Source: Paraburkholderia dilworthii
Lineage (GTDB): Bacteria; Pseudomonadota; Gammaproteobacteria; Burkholderiales; Burkholderiaceae
Assembly: GCF_000472525.1 (NCBI RefSeq)
Contig: NZ_AWZT01000003.1
Span: forward strand, 262,104 to 326,103
Direction: 5' to 3'
Length of the DNA: 64,000 nucleotides
Below the pieces are notes generated by a model, which was not told where the DNA came from, did not search any database, and worked only from the letters and a program-made list of their open reading frames with translations. A program made the translations under genes and the position numbers. Positions 34,152-42,498 of this stretch are shown piece by piece; position 1 is the first letter of the stretch, and every line of letters starts with the position of its first letter.

Positions 34152-36250
34152 ACGCTCGCGCCGGTTTCCTCGCTCGACGGCCCGATGCCTTGAGCGGCAC
34201 CAATTTGCGCGCCCTGGCCGGCCCGGTGCTGATCTGCATGATCCTCGGCATGATGATTTTGCCGTTGCCGCCGTTCCTGCTGGATCTGCTGTTCACCTTC
34301 AATATCGCGCTTTCCGTGATGGTGCTGCTCGTCAGCATGTACACGATGAAGCCGCTCGACTTCGCTGCATTCCCGAGCGTGCTGCTGTTCTCGACCTTGC
34401 TGCGGCTCTCGCTGAACGTTGCGTCGACGCGGGTCGTGCTGCTCGAAGGCCACACCGGCCCTGACGCGGCCGGCCAGGTGATCGAGTCGTTCGGCCACTT
34501 CCTCGTGGGCGGTAACTTCGCGGTCGGTATCGTCGTCTTTATCATTCTGATGGTCATCAACTTCATGGTGATCACCAAGGGCGCCGGGCGGATTGCGGAA
34601 GTGTCCGCGCGCTTCACGCTCGATGCGATGCCCGGCAAGCAGATGGCAATCGACGCCGACCTGAACGCCGGTCTCATCAACGAAGAACAGGCGCGCAAGC
34701 GTCGCGCGGAAGTCTCGCAGGAAGCCGAGTTCTACGGCTCGATGGACGGCGCGAGCAAGTTCGTGCGCGGCGATGCGATCGCCGGCTTGCTGATCATGGT
34801 GATCAACATCTTCGGCGGGCTGATTGTCGGGATGGTCCAGCACGGCATGGACTTCGCCGCGGCGGGCAAGAACTACACGTTGCTGACCATCGGCGACGGC
34901 CTCGTCGCGCAGATTCCGTCGCTCGTGATTTCGACCGCTGCCGGCGTGATCGTGTCGCGCGTCGCGACAAACGAAGACATCGGCACGCAGCTTACGGGGC
35001 AGTTGTTCACGAACCCGCGCGTGCTGGCGATCACCGGCTGCATTCTCGTGCTGATGGGTTTGATCCCCGGCATGCCGCACTTCGCGTTTCTGATTCTCGG
35101 TGGCGGTCTGATCCAGCTCGGTCGCACGATGAAAAAGCGCGCCGAGGAACGCAAGAACACGACGGCGCTCGTCGATGTCGCGCCGGCCGCGATCGCGCCC
35201 GTCGAAAACGCCGAAGCAAGCTGGGACGATGTAACGATGATCGACACGCTCGGTCTCGAAGTGGGCTATCGGCTGATTCCGCTCGTCGACAAGAATTCGG
35301 ACGGCGAACTGCTCAAGCGGATCAAGAGCATCCGCAAGAAGTTTGCGCAGGAAATCGGCTTTTTGCCGCCCGTCATTCACATTCGCGACAACCTCGAATT
35401 GCGGCCGAACGGTTATCGGATAGCGCTTAAGGGCGTGGAAGTGGGCGTCGGTGAAGCATATCCGGGTCAGTGGCTCGCGATCAATCCTGGCCAGGTTTCC
35501 GCCGCGCTGCCGGGCACGCCGACGCAGGACCCGGCGTTCGGCCTGCCGGCCATCTGGATCGACACGAATCTGCGCGAACAGGCGCAGGTGTATGGCTACA
35601 CGGTGGTCGATTCGAGCACCGTGGTCGCGACGCACCTGAATCACCTGGTGGTGACGCACGCATCCGAACTGCTCGGCCGCCGCGAAGTGCAGGCGCTGCT
35701 CGAGCGGATGCAGAAAGATACGCCGTCGCTCGTCGACGATCTGGTGCCGAAGACGCTGCCGCTCACCACGCTGCAAAAGGTGCTGCAAAACCTGCTGGAA
35801 GAAGGCGTGCCGATCCGCGACCTGCGCACGATTCTGGAAGCGCTGTCCGAGCACACGCCGAAGGTCACCGACGCGCACGATCTCACCGCCGCCGTGCGTC
35901 TCGCGCTCGGCCGCGCGATCACGCAGCAGTGGTTCCCCGGCACTGGCGACATGCAGGTGATGGGCCTCGACTCGAATCTTGAGCGCGTGCTCTCGCAGGC
36001 GCTCTCGACGGGTTCCAATCCGGGCCTTGAGCCTGGCCTTGCGCATACGCTGATGACCGAGACGCAGAAGGCGATGAACCGGCAGCAGAACCTCGGGCTC
36101 GCGCCGGTGCTGCTCGTGCAGCACGCATTGCGGCCGATGCTCGCGCGCTTCCTGCGCCGCAGCCTGCCGCAGCTGAAGGTGCTCTCGTATGCCGAAGTGC
36201 CCGATACGCGCAACATCAAGGTCGTAAATCTTATTGGCGCGCACGGGTAA
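34148..36250 (+). CDS. flhA: Flagellar export gate protein FlhA
   Basis: 700 residues, FHIPEP family. Eight membrane helices in the first half (for example LICMILGMMILPLPPFLLDLL and FNIALSVMVLLVSMYT), the family signature SLNVASTRVVLLEG and ARFTLDAMPGKQMAIDADLNAGLI loop, then the large cytoplasmic domain from about 340 to the end that docks chaperone-substrate complexes. It forms the nonameric ring of the export gate. ATG overlaps the flhB stop by four bases. Confidence 0.98.
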   Translation: MNARAGFLARRPDALSGTNLRALAGPVLICMILGMMILPLPPFLLDLLFTFNIALSVMVLLVSMYTMKPLDFAAFPSVLLFSTLLRLSLNVASTRVVLLEGHTGPDAAGQVIESFGHFLVGGNFAVGIVVFIILMVINFMVITKGAGRIAEVSARFTLDAMPGKQMAIDADLNAGLINEEQARKRRAEVSQEAEFYGSMDGASKFVRGDAIAGLLIMVINIFGGLIVGMVQHGMDFAAAGKNYTLLTIGDGLVAQIPSLVISTAAGVIVSRVATNEDIGTQLTGQLFTNPRVLAITGCILVLMGLIPGMPHFAFLILGGGLIQLGRTMKKRAEERKNTTALVDVAPAAIAPVENAEASWDDVTMIDTLGLEVGYRLIPLVDKNSDGELLKRIKSIRKKFAQEIGFLPPVIHIRDNLELRPNGYRIALKGVEVGVGEAYPGQWLAINPGQVSAALPGTPTQDPAFGLPAIWIDTNLREQAQVYGYTVVDSSTVVATHLNHLVVTHASELLGRREVQALLERMQKDTPSLVDDLVPKTLPLTTLQKVLQNLLEEGVPIRDLRTILEALSEHTPKVTDAHDLTAAVRLALGRAITQQWFPGTGDMQVMGLDSNLERVLSQALSTGSNPGLEPGLAHTLMTETQKAMNRQQNLGLAPVLLVQHALRPMLARFLRRSLPQLKVLSYAEVPDTRNIKVVNLIGAHG

Positions 36251-36377
36251 GGCGTTGGGGCGAGCGTGGCGACTGCAATCGGGTGAGTTGCGATTGCTTC
36301 AGGTCTGGTTCGACGCTGGGTTCGCGGCTGCGTCGCGTCTGCTTCGCGGCTCGATCTACCGCCTGCTTCTCGGCCCG

Positions 36378-36401
36378 CTTCTCATCCTGCTTCTCATCCT
36401 G
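36378..36401. repeat. 12-base tandem repeat, two copies
   Basis: CTTCTCATCCTG occurs twice in direct succession, with a degenerate copy (CTTCTCGGCCCG) immediately before. The position, just after the flhA stop and before the terminator, shows no clear function. Confidence 0.75.
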
Positions 36402-36421
36402 CTTCACGCTCGAAAACATTG

Positions 36422-36447
36422 ACCGGCGCCCCCAACGCGCCGGTTTT
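36422..36447 (+). terminator. Terminator of flhBA
   Basis: ACCGGCGC (36422-36429), 7-base loop, GCGCCGGT (36437-36444) then TTT. Eight-pair GC-rich stem 170 bases after flhA. Confidence 0.8.
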
Positions 36448-36607
36448 CATTTCCGCGCCTGCCTTTTCATACCGCGAACGTACCGGAGCGTCCATGCTCC
36501 GCTCGCGGGAGTCGTGAGCCGTCGCGCGGCGCAGCGCTATTCGATAAGCGCAGTGGACGCGAATCGCGGCATACGTCCATCGTTCGAATTACCCACGTTT
36601 AACGGCC

Positions 36608-36646
36608 TTTATCCACCGATCGTCGGTCGACGGGTTTCGCAATAAT
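36608..36646 (+). promoter_or_regulatory. Candidate FlhDC-dependent promoter of flhF-flhG-fliA
   Basis: TTTATCCACCGATCG (36608-36622) then AATAAT (36641-36646), 25 bases from CCGATC to the hexamer. It is one mismatch from the flhB element over 15 bases and is also followed by a similar ATCTCA..GGGAA stretch. 64 bases before the flhF start. Confidence 0.6.
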
Positions 36647-36709
36647 GATCTCAATGGGAAGCGGTGTGTTGCCGGTCCGTCAGTCCGTTTACCTCATCGG
36701 GGGTCCAGC

Positions 36710-38698
36710 TTGAACATTCGTAAATTTATCGGTGCCACCAGCCGCGATGCGCTGCGTCTCGTGCGCGAAGCGCTAGGTGCCGACGCGGTCGTGCTCTCCA
36801 ATCGGACGATGGACGACGGCAGTGTGGAGATCGTCGCCCTGGCTGACAGCGACCTCGCGGCGATTACGCCGAAGGCTCCGCGCGCCGATGCGAGCGCGGC
36901 GCAATTCGCATCGACGAATACGGCGGCCGCGCAACCCGCGCTGAGTGCACCGCGCGCGATGTCCGCCGCTCAGCCGATGCAGGCCAATCCGTACGCGAGC
37001 GGCATGCCGGACGTGTTCTCGTCGGTGTTCGGCGCGAGCCCGGAAGCCGGGACCGAGACGGCGGGCAGCTTCGCCGATTCAGCGCTAGCCGCCAGTCACG
37101 ATGCACAGCCCGCTGCCCGAGTGGTGCCAAGCGCGGCCATGAATCCGGCGATGAGCTCGACCAAGGGCTCCTCCGCGCAGGCCGATACACGCAAGAGCGC
37201 ATTGCCGGGCGCGTCGGCCACGGCCACTGCTGCCGCAAAGCAGGCGTCGGCGCCGCAATCGCAACAGATCCACGTCGGCCAGCCGAGCGCGCGCGCCGCC
37301 GCCGCGCGTTTGAACGAAGACATCCGCGCCGATTTGCTGAAGGCCGCAGGCGTGGCGTCCGGCTCTGCCGCACCGGCCTCGGACATCCACGCACCGCGCA
37401 CGATGGCCGAATCGAATCCCTGGCTGATCGATCACGCGCGACGCATCGCCGCCGACCACGAGCCGCAAAGCGTATACAGCGCACGTCCCGGCGCGATGAC
37501 GCCGGCCGCCGCGATGGCCAAGGGCCTCGGCGCCGCCGTCGAAGTGGGCAAGGCTGCCGCGCCGCAAGCGGATAACACGCCGGATTGGGCTCGCGAAGCC
37601 GCGCAAGTCGCGGCGCGGCGCGCCGCGCAGAAGATCGCACCCATGCCGCCCACCGCCGATGACGCCCGCACGCCTGCCGCTGTCGCCGAAGCGATCAAGG
37701 CGCGCATGGAGCAGGTGGTCAATGAAACCGTGATGAGCGAGCTTTCGTCGCTGCGCGGCATGATGGAAGAGCAGTTCGCGGGCCTCATGTGGGGCGACCG
37801 CCAGCGCCGCAACCCGGCGCATGGATCGCTCACCAAGCATCTGTTCGCCGCCGGTTTTTCCGCGCAGCTCGTGCAGATGATGGTCGCCAATCTGCCGGAA
37901 GAAGTCGACAACATGGACGACGGCATGGACTGGGTGCGCTCGGTGCTCGCGTCGAATCTGCCCGTCATGGAAGACGAAGACACGTTGATGGAACGCGGCG
38001 GCGTCTTCGCGCTAATGGGCCCGACGGGTGTCGGCAAGACAACCACCACGGCGAAACTCGCCGCACGCTGCGTGATGCGTTTCGGCGCCAGCAAGGTCGC
38101 GTTGCTCACCACCGACAGCTACCGGATCGGCGGCCACGAACAACTGCGCATCTTCGGCAAGATTCTGGGCGTGTCGGTTCACGCGGTGAAAGACAGCGCC
38201 GACTTGCAACTCGCACTCTCCGAATTGCGCAACAAGCACATCGTGCTGATCGACACCATCGGCATGAGCCAGCGCGATCGCCTCGTGTCCGAGCAGATTG
38301 CGATGCTGAGCCGCGCGGGTCAACCGGTGCAGCGCCTGTTGCTGCTCAATGCAACGAGCCACGGCGACACGCTCAACGAGGTCGTGCAGGCCTATCAACG
38401 CGCGCCTGATCAACAGCCGCTCGCCGGCTGCATTCTGACCAAGCTCGACGAAGCGACCAACCTGGGCGGCGTGCTCGATACGGTGATCCGCTACAAGCTT
38501 CCGGTGCATTACGTGTCGACCGGTCAGAAGGTGCCGGAAAACCTGTACGTCGCCACCAAACGTTTTCTGATCAAGAGCGCGTTCTGCATTCCGCGCGATC
38601 ACTCGCCGTTCGTCCCGCATGACGAAGATGTTCCGGCCTTGCTCTCCGCGTTGTCCGCGCGTTCCACCGCTGAATTGCACGAGGTCCGCTTTGGATAA
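36710..38698 (+). CDS. flhF: Flagellar biosynthesis GTPase FlhF
   Basis: 662 residues, long for FlhF because of an Ala/Pro/Ser-rich region between the basic N-terminal domain (NIRKFIGATSRDALRLVREALG) and the NG domain. The SRP-type GTPase has G1 MGPTGVGKTTTTAKLA near residue 437, LLTTDSYRIGGHEQLRIFGKIL and IDTIGMSQRD. FlhF sets position and number of flagella and recruits early structural proteins. Starts with TTG at 36710 after GGGGGT. Eight bases overlap the following flhG. Confidence 0.96.
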   Translation: MNIRKFIGATSRDALRLVREALGADAVVLSNRTMDDGSVEIVALADSDLAAITPKAPRADASAAQFASTNTAAAQPALSAPRAMSAAQPMQANPYASGMPDVFSSVFGASPEAGTETAGSFADSALAASHDAQPAARVVPSAAMNPAMSSTKGSSAQADTRKSALPGASATATAAAKQASAPQSQQIHVGQPSARAAAARLNEDIRADLLKAAGVASGSAAPASDIHAPRTMAESNPWLIDHARRIAADHEPQSVYSARPGAMTPAAAMAKGLGAAVEVGKAAAPQADNTPDWAREAAQVAARRAAQKIAPMPPTADDARTPAAVAEAIKARMEQVVNETVMSELSSLRGMMEEQFAGLMWGDRQRRNPAHGSLTKHLFAAGFSAQLVQMMVANLPEEVDNMDDGMDWVRSVLASNLPVMEDEDTLMERGGVFALMGPTGVGKTTTTAKLAARCVMRFGASKVALLTTDSYRIGGHEQLRIFGKILGVSVHAVKDSADLQLALSELRNKHIVLIDTIGMSQRDRLVSEQIAMLSRAGQPVQRLLLLNATSHGDTLNEVVQAYQRAPDQQPLAGCILTKLDEATNLGGVLDTVIRYKLPVHYVSTGQKVPENLYVATKRFLIKSAFCIPRDHSPFVPHDEDVPALLSALSARSTAELHEVRFG

Positions 38699-39560
38699 GC
38701 TCGTCTCCGATCAGGCAGAAGGACTGCGGCGCCTTCTCGCGCGCAGCGGCTCGCGCGCGATTGCGGTGACGGGCGGATCGCTGGGCGCCGGCTGTACGGC
38801 GACGGTGATGAATCTCGCCGCCGCGCTCGCGCAGCAGGGCAAAGACGTGCTCGTAATCGACGAGTGCCTGGGCGACAAGTCGGTGAGCGCGATGCTCGGC
38901 AACGTCCGCGGCGCGGGCAACTTTGCCGCCGTGATGCGCGGCGAGATGACGCTCGACGACGCGGCTTTGCGCCACGCGCTCGGCTTCTCGGTGCTGGCCG
39001 CCTCGCGTGCGCATCGCGAAGGCTATAGCTCGGCGCAACTCGGCGTGCTGCTGCACGGCTCGGCCGACATCGTGCTGATCGACGCGCAACTGGATCAGCA
39101 AGGCCACCTGTCGGCGCTCGCCATGCAGGCGCACGACGTGATGATCGTCACGCGCATGGCCGCGCAGGCGATCACCGACGCGTATGCATGCATGAAGCGC
39201 CTGCACTACACGCACGCCATCGCGCAGTTTCGCGTGCTGGTGAATTACGTGCAGAGCGTGGAAGACGCTCGCACCGCTTTTGCGAACCTGGCCGGCGTGG
39301 CCGGGCGCTACCTCGCGGTTGCGCTGGAAGACGCCGGTTGCATTGCCGCGGATGCGCGGATGGCGCGAGCCGAGGAGTTGTCGCGTTGTGTCGTCGACGC
39401 ATTTCCGTCGACACCGGCTGCGCGCGACTTCCGGCACCTCGCAGCCGAACTGCAGTACTGGCCGATGCGGCCAGCGATGTCGTCGCAAACGCCGTGGATG
39501 GCGCCTGCGACAGTTACAGCGGCGCAACACGCCGACCAACCGTCTGCGCAGCACGCCTGA
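38691..39560 (+). CDS. flhG: Flagellar number regulator FlhG (MinD-like), altered P-loop
   Basis: 289 residues, MinD/ParA-type fold: VTGGSLGAGCTATVMNLAAALAQQG then DVLVIDECLGD and IVLIDAQLD. The Walker A position reads GGSLGAGCTA, without the usual two lysines of KGGxGKT, so normal ATP use is doubtful. FlhG usually counteracts FlhF and limits flagellar number. Start TTG at 38691, after GAGG and overlapping the end of flhF by eight bases; longer in-frame start lies within flhF. Between flhF and fliA as expected. The C-terminal 30 residues are Ala/Gln/Pro-rich. Confidence 0.9.
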   Translation: MDKLVSDQAEGLRRLLARSGSRAIAVTGGSLGAGCTATVMNLAAALAQQGKDVLVIDECLGDKSVSAMLGNVRGAGNFAAVMRGEMTLDDAALRHALGFSVLAASRAHREGYSSAQLGVLLHGSADIVLIDAQLDQQGHLSALAMQAHDVMIVTRMAAQAITDAYACMKRLHYTHAIAQFRVLVNYVQSVEDARTAFANLAGVAGRYLAVALEDAGCIAADARMARAEELSRCVVDAFPSTPAARDFRHLAAELQYWPMRPAMSSQTPWMAPATVTAAQHADQPSAQHA

Positions 39561-39588
39561 GAGGCGGCACAAGGACAAGGGGAGCACG

Positions 39589-40323
39589 ATGTATAACGCT
39601 CAGGGAAAGATTTCCCAAGCCGATGTTTTGACGAAGTACGCACCGTTAGTGCGTCGCCTCGGCTTGCAGCTCGTGGCTAAAATGCCGGCCAGCGTCGATC
39701 TCGACGATCTGATCCAGGCCGGCATGATTGGCCTGCTGGATGCCGCGAGCCGCTACAAGGAAGATCAGGGCGCGCAGTTCGAGACCTACGCGAGCCAGCG
39801 GATTCGCGGCGCGATGCTCGACGAATTGCGCAGCAACGACTGGTTGCCGCGCAGCTTGCGGCGCACGTCGCGAGAAGTGGAAACGGCAGTGCACAAGGTG
39901 GAGCAGAACCTGGGGCGCTCGGCAAGCGAAACTGAGATTGCCGAACATCTGCAAATGCCGCTCGACGAGTATCAGTCGATGCTGCAGGACTTGCATGGCA
40001 GTCAGTTGATCTACTACGAAGACTTCGACCGTTCCGCGGACGACGAGCCGTTTCTCGACCGCTATTGCGTCGATCACTCCGATCCGCTGTCGGCCTTGCT
40101 CGACGATAGCCTGCGCTCTGCGCTCGTCGAAGCGATCGACCGCTTGCCGGAACGCGAAAAGCTGCTGATGTCGCTCTACTACGAGCGCGGCATGAACCTG
40201 CGCGAGATCGGCGCGGTGATGGAAGTGAGCGAATCGCGCGTGTGTCAGTTGCACAGCCAGGCGGTGGCGCGTTTGCGCACGCGCTTGCGCGAGATGGCTT
40301 GGGCTAACGTTGAGGCGACTTGA
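39589..40323 (+). CDS. fliA: Flagellar sigma factor FliA (sigma-28)
   Basis: 244 residues. Region 2 is VDLDDLIQAGMIGLLDAASRY with FETYASQRIRGAMLDELR; region 3 REVETAVHKVEQNLGR; region 4 LPEREKLLMSLYYERGMNLREIGAVMEVSESRVCQLHSQA. This is the flagellar sigma-28 pattern. It recognises the six sigma-28-like sites listed and is held by FlgM (encoded at 41992, minus). GGGGAG stands 7 bases before the ATG. Confidence 0.97.
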   Translation: MYNAQGKISQADVLTKYAPLVRRLGLQLVAKMPASVDLDDLIQAGMIGLLDAASRYKEDQGAQFETYASQRIRGAMLDELRSNDWLPRSLRRTSREVETAVHKVEQNLGRSASETEIAEHLQMPLDEYQSMLQDLHGSQLIYYEDFDRSADDEPFLDRYCVDHSDPLSALLDDSLRSALVEAIDRLPEREKLLMSLYYERGMNLREIGAVMEVSESRVCQLHSQAVARLRTRLREMAWANVEAT

Positions 40324-40431
40324 GGCAACCGGCGACTTAAGTGACGTGAGTGACCTGAGCGGCTTGCGTCGCGCGCTAGCGCCCCGCGAGGCGATTGAGT
40401 TGTGAAGCGAAGGCGTTACATGCGCTTTCTG

Positions 40432-40842
40432 TCATGCGTCCGCCATTTCATGCTCGGCCGCGAGCGCGAGAAAAGCGGAACGCGACATGCCCCGCGCCTG
40501 CGCGTATTCGTCGATGTCATGCACCAGCGCCTCAGGCAACGAGATGTTGATGCGTACCGCCTTCTTCAGCGCGGGAATATTCCGGGTAGTCACGAACCCC
40601 CATGTGAAACCCGCGTAGTCAGGATTACGCCGATGCTCGTCTAGCGTCAGCCTTGCGGGAATCGGCAAGCCTTCGTCGAGCAGCGTATCCAGATGCGCCT
40701 CGATCGCTTCTTTCGCGTTCGCGTAAGCCTCTTCCAGCGTATCTCCCGCCGAATGACAATCCGGAATATCCGGCACGATCACGCCGAACGCATGCTGCGC
40801 GTCGCCTGGCTCGATGGCGATCGGAAAGATCAAGTTTTTCAT
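40432..40842 (-). CDS. hicB: HicB family antitoxin
   Basis: 136 residues. The N-terminal HicB fold reads FGVIVPDIPDCHSAGDTLEEAYANAKEAI; the C-terminus carries a ribbon-helix-helix segment AVRINISLPEALVHDIDEYA with RSAFLALAAEHEM. HicB neutralises the mRNA interferase HicA and represses its own operon. The ATG (40842) overlaps the hicA reading frame end by four bases (ATGA). The toxin gene just upstream is frameshifted, so this may be an orphan antitoxin. Inserted between fliA and flgN, which is not a usual flagellar cluster member. Confidence 0.92.
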   Translation of the reverse strand: MKNLIFPIAIEPGDAQHAFGVIVPDIPDCHSAGDTLEEAYANAKEAIEAHLDTLLDEGLPIPARLTLDEHRRNPDYAGFTWGFVTTRNIPALKKAVRINISLPEALVHDIDEYAQARGMSRSAFLALAAEHEMADA

Positions 40843-41020
40843 TTCAGCCCTGCCTGTTTCAAGATGCTGTTCAGCGTGCCGGGTGGCAGATCCCTTTTCG
40901 GATGAGGATGGTCACGAGCCCGGCTTTGAATGCATGCCGGAAATGATGATGACTGCCCGATATGCGGATGAGCCGCCACCCATCCGCGTGAATCAGTTTG
41001 ACGACATCGGCACTGTTCAT
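40839..41020 (-). pseudogene. hicA: hicA toxin gene, disrupted by a one-base frameshift
   Basis: The first part from ATG 41020 reads MNSADVVKLIHADGW..ISGSHHHFRHAFKAGLVTI, the HicA double-stranded RNA-binding-like fold with its catalytic His in GSHHHF. The frame then runs into LIRKGICHPAR and stops. In the next frame the normal ending appears at once: HPKRDLPPGTLNSILKQAGLK, finishing at 40839 in ATGA overlap with hicB. Restoring one C near 40904-40907 would give VTIPHPKRDLP and a full 60-residue HicA. Either a real inactivating deletion or a sequencing error; recoding is less likely. Confidence 0.85.
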
Positions 41021-41450
41021 ACTCTACTCCTCGCATCATACACACGATTACACAAACATCACGAGATAAGTTTCACTGCTACATCGCGACGCGTTCAAAG
41101 GCAGCCGCGAGTAGCCAAAAACTTCATTGAAAAAGAACGAGATTTGCCCGTGAGCGACGGATTCGCGCCGCCTGGCCGGATGGCCAACGCAGACGGCCAA
41201 GGCGGGGCAGGAATGCGCAAGGGGAGTAGAAAACAAAAAGGGCTCGTCGGGACGACGAACCCTTGCGGTCAATGGCTGAGTGCTTTTGCTGTTTGACTTA
41301 CGCTTTTGCGATTCAACCGCGTCTCGTGCAGTTGCGCGCGAGCCGGGCGTCTTTGTGCGCGGCGCTAAAGTGCGTGAGGCCGGCGTGGGGATACGCCACA
41401 TCGATCATCTTTCGTATGCCACCGGGGAACCCGCAGAGCACCGCCTGGTG
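41021..41450. other. 430-base region between hicA and flgN
   Basis: No gene recognised. It contains the hicAB promoter near its left side and the flgN operon terminator at 41232-41264. Open frames here overlap these signals and show no family pattern. Confidence 0.45.
41232..41264 (-). terminator. Terminator of flgM-flgN
   Basis: Minus strand AAGGG, TTCGTCG, loop, CGACGAG, CCCTT followed by TTTGTTTT. It is about 190 bases past the flgN stop. Confidence 0.8.
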
Positions 41451-41897
41451 TTACACCGCCGCGCGTACCGGAATGCGCCCGTCCGGGCCATAAAAGCCGG
41501 CCTTTTGCGGCATCGCCACCTGCAACGCCGTGAGCGCTCGCTGGTTATAGTCCATGCGCACGCGAATCAGTTCGCCGTTGCTCGTGTTCAAGCGGCGCGC
41601 GCGCTCGGCCGCTTTTTGCAGCAGCGACCATTGCGCGGCGAGCCGTTCGTCGGTGCTGGCCGCGAGTTCCATGCCGGCCCAGCCGCCTGGAAAGCCCATG
41701 CCGGCGAGCAGTTCGTCGCGACGGGTTTCGAGCTGTGCGAGCTCGCCGATCAGCGCTGTTTTCCTGTCGATGACCGGCGGCAGCAGTTCGACCGGCGACA
41801 AGGCGGTCAATGCCTTCGTCTCCAGCGTCAGAACGGAGGCGAACGCCTCCACGGCGGAATATTCTTCGGTAAGGGTGGCAAGCAGGGCGTCTTTCAT
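41451..41897 (-). CDS. flgN: Flagellar export chaperone FlgN
   Basis: 148 residues, helical. Start MKDALLATLTEEYSAVEAFASVL; middle ETKALTALSPVELLPPVIDRKTALI; later LQKAAERARRLNTSNGELIRVRMDYNQRALTAL, the FlgN pattern. FlgN is the export chaperone for the hook-filament junction proteins FlgK and FlgL, encoded at 53647-56854. The ATG at 41897 begins the conserved part; an upstream frame lies in the spacer. Downstream of flgM. Confidence 0.9.
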   Translation of the reverse strand: MKDALLATLTEEYSAVEAFASVLTLETKALTALSPVELLPPVIDRKTALIGELAQLETRRDELLAGMGFPGGWAGMELAASTDERLAAQWSLLQKAAERARRLNTSNGELIRVRMDYNQRALTALQVAMPQKAGFYGPDGRIPVRAAV

Positions 41898-41991
41898 CTC
41901 AACAACTCGCTGAAAACGGCGGCTCGCGCTTGATCCGCGAGCCGGGTTTGTCGAACGCCGCCCGGCCATTCACCGTACTTCGATGCGTCGA

Positions 41992-42345
41992 TTAGTTGCC
42001 GGTCGACGAGGTTTTGCTTTGCAACAGTTCGCGTGCGGTGCTCAGCACGCCGTCGGCGATCTTGCCGGCGTCGATCTTCAGCGAGCCATCCTTGATGGCC
42101 TGCTTGATCGACTCGACATGCGCCGTGTCGATGTCGGCCGAGCCAGACGCCGCGAGGCTGCGCAGATGCTGCGACAGACCCGACAAGCTGACGCTGGCGT
42201 CGCCCGAACTGCTGGGGGCGGCTTGCGAGGCAGTGCTCGCGGTCTGCGCGCCGGTGTTCGCGGTCGCCGCGTCGCTTTGTTGCGAGCGGGACAGGGCGTC
42301 TTTCAACGTCGGCAGACTGGACTTGGTTTGGGAATCGACTTTCAC
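41992..42345 (-). CDS. flgM: Anti-sigma-28 factor FlgM
   Basis: 117 residues. The N-terminal half is disordered and rich in Ser, Ala and Thr; the C-terminal half ADIDTAHVESIKQAIKDGSLKIDAGKIADGVLSTARELL is the sigma-28-binding helix set. FlgM holds FliA until the hook is complete and is then secreted. The gene has its own sigma-28-type promoter at 42374-42401, giving feedback. 94 bases separate its stop from the flgN start. Confidence 0.95.
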   Translation of the reverse strand: MKVDSQTKSSLPTLKDALSRSQQSDAATANTGAQTASTASQAAPSSSGDASVSLSGLSQHLRSLAASGSADIDTAHVESIKQAIKDGSLKIDAGKIADGVLSTARELLQSKTSSTGN

Positions 42346-42373
42346 GATTGGCTTCCTGAACGATTTGATTCTG

Positions 42374-42401
42374 ATAACGGCAAGCGTCGATCAAAACTTT
42401 A
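42374..42401 (-). promoter_or_regulatory. Sigma-28 promoter of flgM
   Basis: Minus strand TAAAGTTT (42401-42394, perfect -35), 12 bases, GCCGTTAT (42381-42374). Spacing is one base longer than N11. 29 bases before the flgM ATG. Confidence 0.78.
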
Positions 42402-42452
42402 GCGCAATCGCTGCTGCTTTTTCCTTGTCTATCAAGACGATCCGACCCTGAA

Positions 42453-42478
42453 GCGGGCGACTCGTGTGAATCGCCCGC
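42453..42478 (-). terminator. Hairpin after flgA
   Basis: GCGGGCGA and TCGCCCGC form an eight-pair stem with a 10-base loop, 20 bases after the flgA stop. No T-run follows, so it may only partly separate flgA from the flgM promoter. Confidence 0.5.
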
Positions 42479-42498
42479 GGCGCGTGAACCAGCCCGGC

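Larger units (their letters stand above)
36251..36709. other. 459-base region between flhA and flhF
   Basis: It holds a terminator (36422-36447), a 12-base tandem repeat (36378-36401) and the flhF promoter element (36608-36646). Short frames exist, such as a Lys/Glu-rich 62-codon frame on the minus strand at 36231-36419 generated by the repeat, but none is convincing as a gene. Confidence 0.5.

Noticed and set aside
34097..36244. 715-codon minus-strand frame opposite flhA
   Set aside because: FlhA is unambiguous; the antisense frame is a by-product of codon bias.
36231..36419. Small minus-strand frame with KQDEKQDEKRAEKQA
   Set aside because: Produced by the 12-base tandem repeat; no ribosome site and it begins within the terminator region.
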